Part shown: in pieces, positions 61,850 through 64,000 of the stretch
How the letters are laid out: every line of letters starts with the position of its first letter
Numbering within the stretch: the first letter of the stretch is position 1
Source of the DNA: UBA10649 sp963700255
Lineage (GTDB): Bacteria; Actinomycetota; Actinomycetes; S36-B12
DNA length: 64,000 nucleotides
Reading direction: 5' to 3'
NCBI GenBank assembly: GCA_963700255.1
Contig: CAVOWW010000018.1
Coordinates: forward strand, 163,087 to 227,086
Made by a program: the position numbers and the translations under genes
Notes under the pieces: model-generated
The model's database searches: none
Told to the model about the DNA's origin: nothing
Seen by the model: the letters and a program-made list of their open reading frames with translations, nothing else

Positions 61850-63022
61850 ATGACGAATCCGGGCTACTGGCTGTCCACGTCGGACTGCAGCCTCGATGAA
61901 CTCGTCGCACTGATCGCCGGGGGGACCGACCTCGAGCTGTATCCGCACGCGCGCGAGTCGGTGCAGGGCGTCCTCGTCTACGACTGCACGGAGCTCGCCC
62001 CGACCGCGGCCGATCCGGCGGGACGACGCAGGCTGCAGGCCGAGCTCGCCGCCGCGCTGGGGAACGGTCCGGGCGTCGTCGTGCTCGCTGGGGCGTACGA
62101 GGACCCCTCCGTCGTCGACGCCGTCACGTCTGCGTTCGACGACATCATCGCCGAGGAACGCGCCCAGGGCGGACCCGTCGGCGACCACTTCGGCAAGCCA
62201 GGCGCCAACGACCGCATCTGGAACGCGCTCGAGAAGCTCGCCGTGCGGGCACCGGACCTGTTCGTCCGCTACTACGCCAACGATGCCCTCGCCCTGGTGT
62301 CCCAGGCGTGGCTCGGCCCCGGCTACCAGATGACGTCGCAGGTCAACGTCGTCAATCCGGGCGGTCAGGCGCAGGCCGCGCATCGCGACTACCACCTCGG
62401 GTTCCAGTCGAACGAGGTGGCGGAGGAGTACCCCGCCCACGTGCATGCGCTGTCGCCGGTGCTGACGCTCCAGGGAGCGGTGGCGCACTCCGACATGCCG
62501 GTCGAGAGCGGGCCGACCCTGCTGCTCCCGCACTCGCAGAAGTACCTGCCCGGCTACCTCGCCTGGCGGCTGCCGGAGTTCCGGGAGTACTTCGACGACC
62601 ACTTCGTTCAGCTGCCCCTGGCGAAGGGCGACGTGATCTTCTTCAACCCAGCGCTGTTCCACGCCGCCGGCACCAACCACACCGCCGAGGTTCGGCGGAT
62701 GGCCAACCTGCTGCAGGTGTCGTCTGCGTTCGGCCGGGCCATGGAGTCCATCGACCGCGCCCGCGTCTCGGCGGCGATCTTCGACGACCTGGTGAAGGCG
62801 CAGGTGACCGAGGGCTGGGACCCGCGCGCGCTGGACAACGTCATCGCCGCGAGCGCGGAGGGGTACGCCTTCCCCACCAACCTCGATCGCGACCAGCCGA
62901 TCGCCGGACTGGCGCCGCCCACCCAGGCCGATCTCGTCCGCCAGGCGCTCACCGAGGGCTGGGATCACGACCGTCTGGTCGCGCGCCTCGCTGAGCAGGT
63001 CGAGCGGACCCGGACCGTCTAG
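61850..63022 (+). CDS. Phytanoyl-CoA dioxygenase (PhyH)-family Fe(II)/2OG enzyme
   Basis: A 390-residue non-heme iron, 2-oxoglutarate-dependent oxygenase. The facial triad is His178-x-Asp180 in AAHRDYHLGF and His271 in NPALFHAAGTNHT, and the 2-oxoglutarate Arg is at 282 or 283. It belongs to the larger bacterial PhyH group and is far from human phytanoyl-CoA hydroxylase, so the substrate may be a sugar, a polyol or an amine. AAGGGAACG precedes the ATG, 12 bases after the aldolase stop. Its TAG overlaps the stop of the convergent UPF0303 gene in a shared CTAG. Confidence 0.87.
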   Translation: MTNPGYWLSTSDCSLDELVALIAGGTDLELYPHARESVQGVLVYDCTELAPTAADPAGRRRLQAELAAALGNGPGVVVLAGAYEDPSVVDAVTSAFDDIIAEERAQGGPVGDHFGKPGANDRIWNALEKLAVRAPDLFVRYYANDALALVSQAWLGPGYQMTSQVNVVNPGGQAQAAHRDYHLGFQSNEVAEEYPAHVHALSPVLTLQGAVAHSDMPVESGPTLLLPHSQKYLPGYLAWRLPEFREYFDDHFVQLPLAKGDVIFFNPALFHAAGTNHTAEVRRMANLLQVSSAFGRAMESIDRARVSAAIFDDLVKAQVTEGWDPRALDNVIAASAEGYAFPTNLDRDQPIAGLAPPTQADLVRQALTEGWDHDRLVARLAEQVERTRTV

Positions 63023-63498
63023 ACGCCGCCCCGCAGGTCGCGCAGGCAGGCGACGAGGAACTGGTGGTCCTCCACCTCCGGCAGGCCGGACGCGTAGAAG
63101 CCGCCGACCATGCCGACGCCGGACACGAAGACCGGCATGCCGCCGCCATGAGCCGCGTACTCGAGCTCGCTCAGGCCGGTCGACTCGTTGAAGCTCGTGC
63201 CGCGTTCCTCGTACTTGACCTTCGTGGCGAGGGTCGAGCGCTGGTACCGCTCGACCGTGCGCCGCTTGCGGGCCAGCCAGTCGTCGGAGTCCGGGATGGA
63301 GCCGGGCAGCGCGGCCCGGTAGGCCAGCCGTCCGAGGTGGTACACCTCGACGATGATGGCCAGCTGCTGGGTGATCGCCCGGTCGGTGGCGAGCAGCCCC
63401 AGGGCCACGGCCTCCGCCGCGCTGAACGTCGGCAGCTCGAGCTCAGCGAGCTCCGCGGCCAGCTGCTCGGAGGTGTATCCGCCCGTGGTCTCAGGCAC
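63019..63498 (-). CDS. UPF0303 heme-degrading/GlcG-HbpS-superfamily protein
   Basis: A 159-residue cytosolic protein of the UPF0303 (YBR137W-like) family. It has the conserved ARKRRTVERYQRSTL-type basic helix, ALPGSIPDSDDWL, and the glycine-rich C-terminus AHGGGMPVFVSGVGMVGGFY with GLPEVEDHQFLV. Members share the GlcG/HbpS fold, and some are annotated as heme-degrading; the function is uncertain. The GTG start has AAAGGAC upstream. It is preceded by the carboxylase remnant on the same strand (27 bases), and its stop shares CTAG with PhyH. Confidence 0.85.
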   Translation of the reverse strand: MPETTGGYTSEQLAAELAELELPTFSAAEAVALGLLATDRAITQQLAIIVEVYHLGRLAYRAALPGSIPDSDDWLARKRRTVERYQRSTLATKVKYEERGTSFNESTGLSELEYAAHGGGMPVFVSGVGMVGGFYASGLPEVEDHQFLVACLRDLRGGV

Positions 63499-63525
63499 GT
63501 CGGGGTCCTTTCGATCGGGAGGAGG

Positions 63526-63702
63526 TCACGCAGGTGGCGTCGGGGTCATCGCGACCACGAGGTCGCCGAGCTCCACCTGAGCCTTGTCCTGCACCTGAAC
63601 CGTATCGACCGTGCCGGACGTGCCGGCGGTGACGGCCGACTCCATCTTCATCGCCTCGATGACGGCGATCTCCCCGCGGTTCGCGATCAGTAGCTTGCGC
63701 AT
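63526..63702 (-). pseudogene. In-frame deletion relic of a biotin-dependent carboxylase alpha subunit
   Basis: A 58-residue frame. Residues 1-14 (MRKLLIANRGEIAV) are the conserved start of a biotin carboxylase. Residues 15 onward (IEAMKMESAVTAGTSG, then VELGDLVVAM) are the C-terminal half of a biotinyl carrier domain, with the biotinylated Lys of EAMKM intact. A full alpha subunit has several hundred residues between these parts, so the middle is missing in frame. GAGG precedes the ATG. It may be a genuine internal deletion or an assembly collapse. The half carrier domain is probably not functional. Confidence 0.8.
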
Positions 63703-63839
63703 GGACATCCTCGACTCGTGGCGAATGCTCGGCACGAATCCCAGGGTCGCTGCGTATCGGCCCGGTCAACCGCTGGAAGTCCTGCGAAGCGGGACGACGG
63801 ACCCTACCGGGTCGGGATCCGTGGTTCTTGACTGAAGGC

Positions 63840-64000
63840 GTGGACATCGACCGTCCAGACCCGGCGAACACGATCACGAGCGGGCGCCGCGAGCAGGCAT
63901 CCCAGCAGGGGCTCACCTCCGCCGCGGCCCTCGATCGCCTGCGGGCTGACGGCCCGAACCTGCTGCCGCAGGCCCGGCGGGACTCTCCGGTCCGTCGCTT
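63840..64000 (+). CDS. N-terminus of a cation-transporting P-type ATPase (truncated by window edge)
   Basis: GTG at 63840, with GAAGG upstream, opens a frame that runs off the right edge. The stretch QQGLTSAAALDRLRADGPN followed by LLPQARR is the Cation_ATPase_N domain that starts calcium/magnesium-type P-type ATPases. Only 53 residues are visible, so the ion and the completeness of the enzyme cannot be judged. It is divergent from the carboxylase relic, with about 137 bases between starts. Confidence 0.75.
   Translation, partial: MDIDRPDPANTITSGRREQASQQGLTSAAALDRLRADGPNLLPQARRDSPVRR

Noticed and set aside
59879..62968. Open frame of about 1,000 codons on the minus strand opposite the transaldolase-PhyH operon
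   Set aside because: Low-complexity composition and no recognisable domain; the plus-strand genes have catalytic motifs and ribosome-binding sites.
58354..63022. Sulfoquinovose (sulfo-transaldolase) pathway
   Set aside because: A transaldolase and an aldehyde dehydrogenase are present, but no glucosidase, sulfo-sugar isomerase or sulfonate exporter is in the window, and the dehydrogenase is of the CoA-acylating MMSDH type.

Overview
This 64 kb window is typical high-GC actinobacterial DNA. It has dense short gaps, GTG starts, ATGA/GTGA stop-start overlaps and lipobox lipoproteins. It also carries actinobacterial signature families: a maltokinase-like kinase, a Cgl0159-type aldolase, the two-TM family often misnamed LigA, and LemA with DUF2207. 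I cannot place it below phylum level. There are no tRNAs, rRNAs, CRISPR arrays, transposases or phage genes. At least nine genes start 6-7 nt after a TANNNT -10 box, which fits leaderless transcription.

Layout. 0-2.2 kb: class I fructose-bisphosphate aldolase and a LacI regulator. 2.4-9.5 kb: ClC-type channel, DsbA-like protein, SIMPL lipoprotein, two coupled small membrane proteins, a diguanylate cyclase, a sugar nucleotidyltransferase and small proteins. 9.7-17.6 kb: membrane-anchored matrixin-like protease, VOC protein, LemA/DUF2207 pair, a second cyclase paralogous to the first, a SulP transporter, a small antitoxin-like protein and a LuxR-type response regulator. 17.7-25.5 kb: a heavily frameshifted stretch with a sensor kinase, a second membrane sensor-like gene and a large DUF11 surface protein. 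25.5-31.1 kb: SDR, MDR reductase, MFS, SOUL protein, alpha/beta hydrolase and an LCIB-type carbonic-anhydrase-like protein. 31.2-38.0 kb: polyamine operon (PotDBCA, FAD oxidase, aminobutyraldehyde dehydrogenase). 38.1-42.3 kb: a coupled TetR, glycosyltransferase, sugar kinase and SIS operon. 42.3-50.5 kb: a third GGDEF gene, pta-ackA and an osmoprotectant ABC system. 50.5-56.5 kb: MMPL transporter, DUF305 lipoprotein, a secreted lysozyme-like protein behind a structured leader, LysR and small proteins. 56.7-64 kb: SDR, then a GntR regulator divergent from an operon of MMSDH, transaldolase, Cgl0159-type aldolase and PhyH dioxygenase, then UPF0303, a carboxylase remnant and the start of a P-type ATPase.

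How the genes work together. The polyamine block imports putrescine or spermidine and oxidises it through an aminoaldehyde to an acid. Pta-AckA interconverts acetyl-CoA and acetate. The GntR operon joins aldol chemistry to a CoA-acylating semialdehyde dehydrogenase and resembles part of an inositol pathway without its usual early enzymes. The kinase plus SIS pair suggests amino-sugar metabolism.

Caveat. Eight to ten genes carry frameshifts that leave conserved sequence intact on both sides, several in G/C runs. The pattern fits uncorrected sequencing indels, most strongly at 17.95-20.37 kb, though real decay cannot be excluded from one sequence. Strongest leads: the carboxylase relic at 63.6 kb, the aldolase/transaldolase/MMSDH/PhyH operon, the LCIB-like protein, the kinase-SIS operon and the switch-like leader at 53.5 kb.
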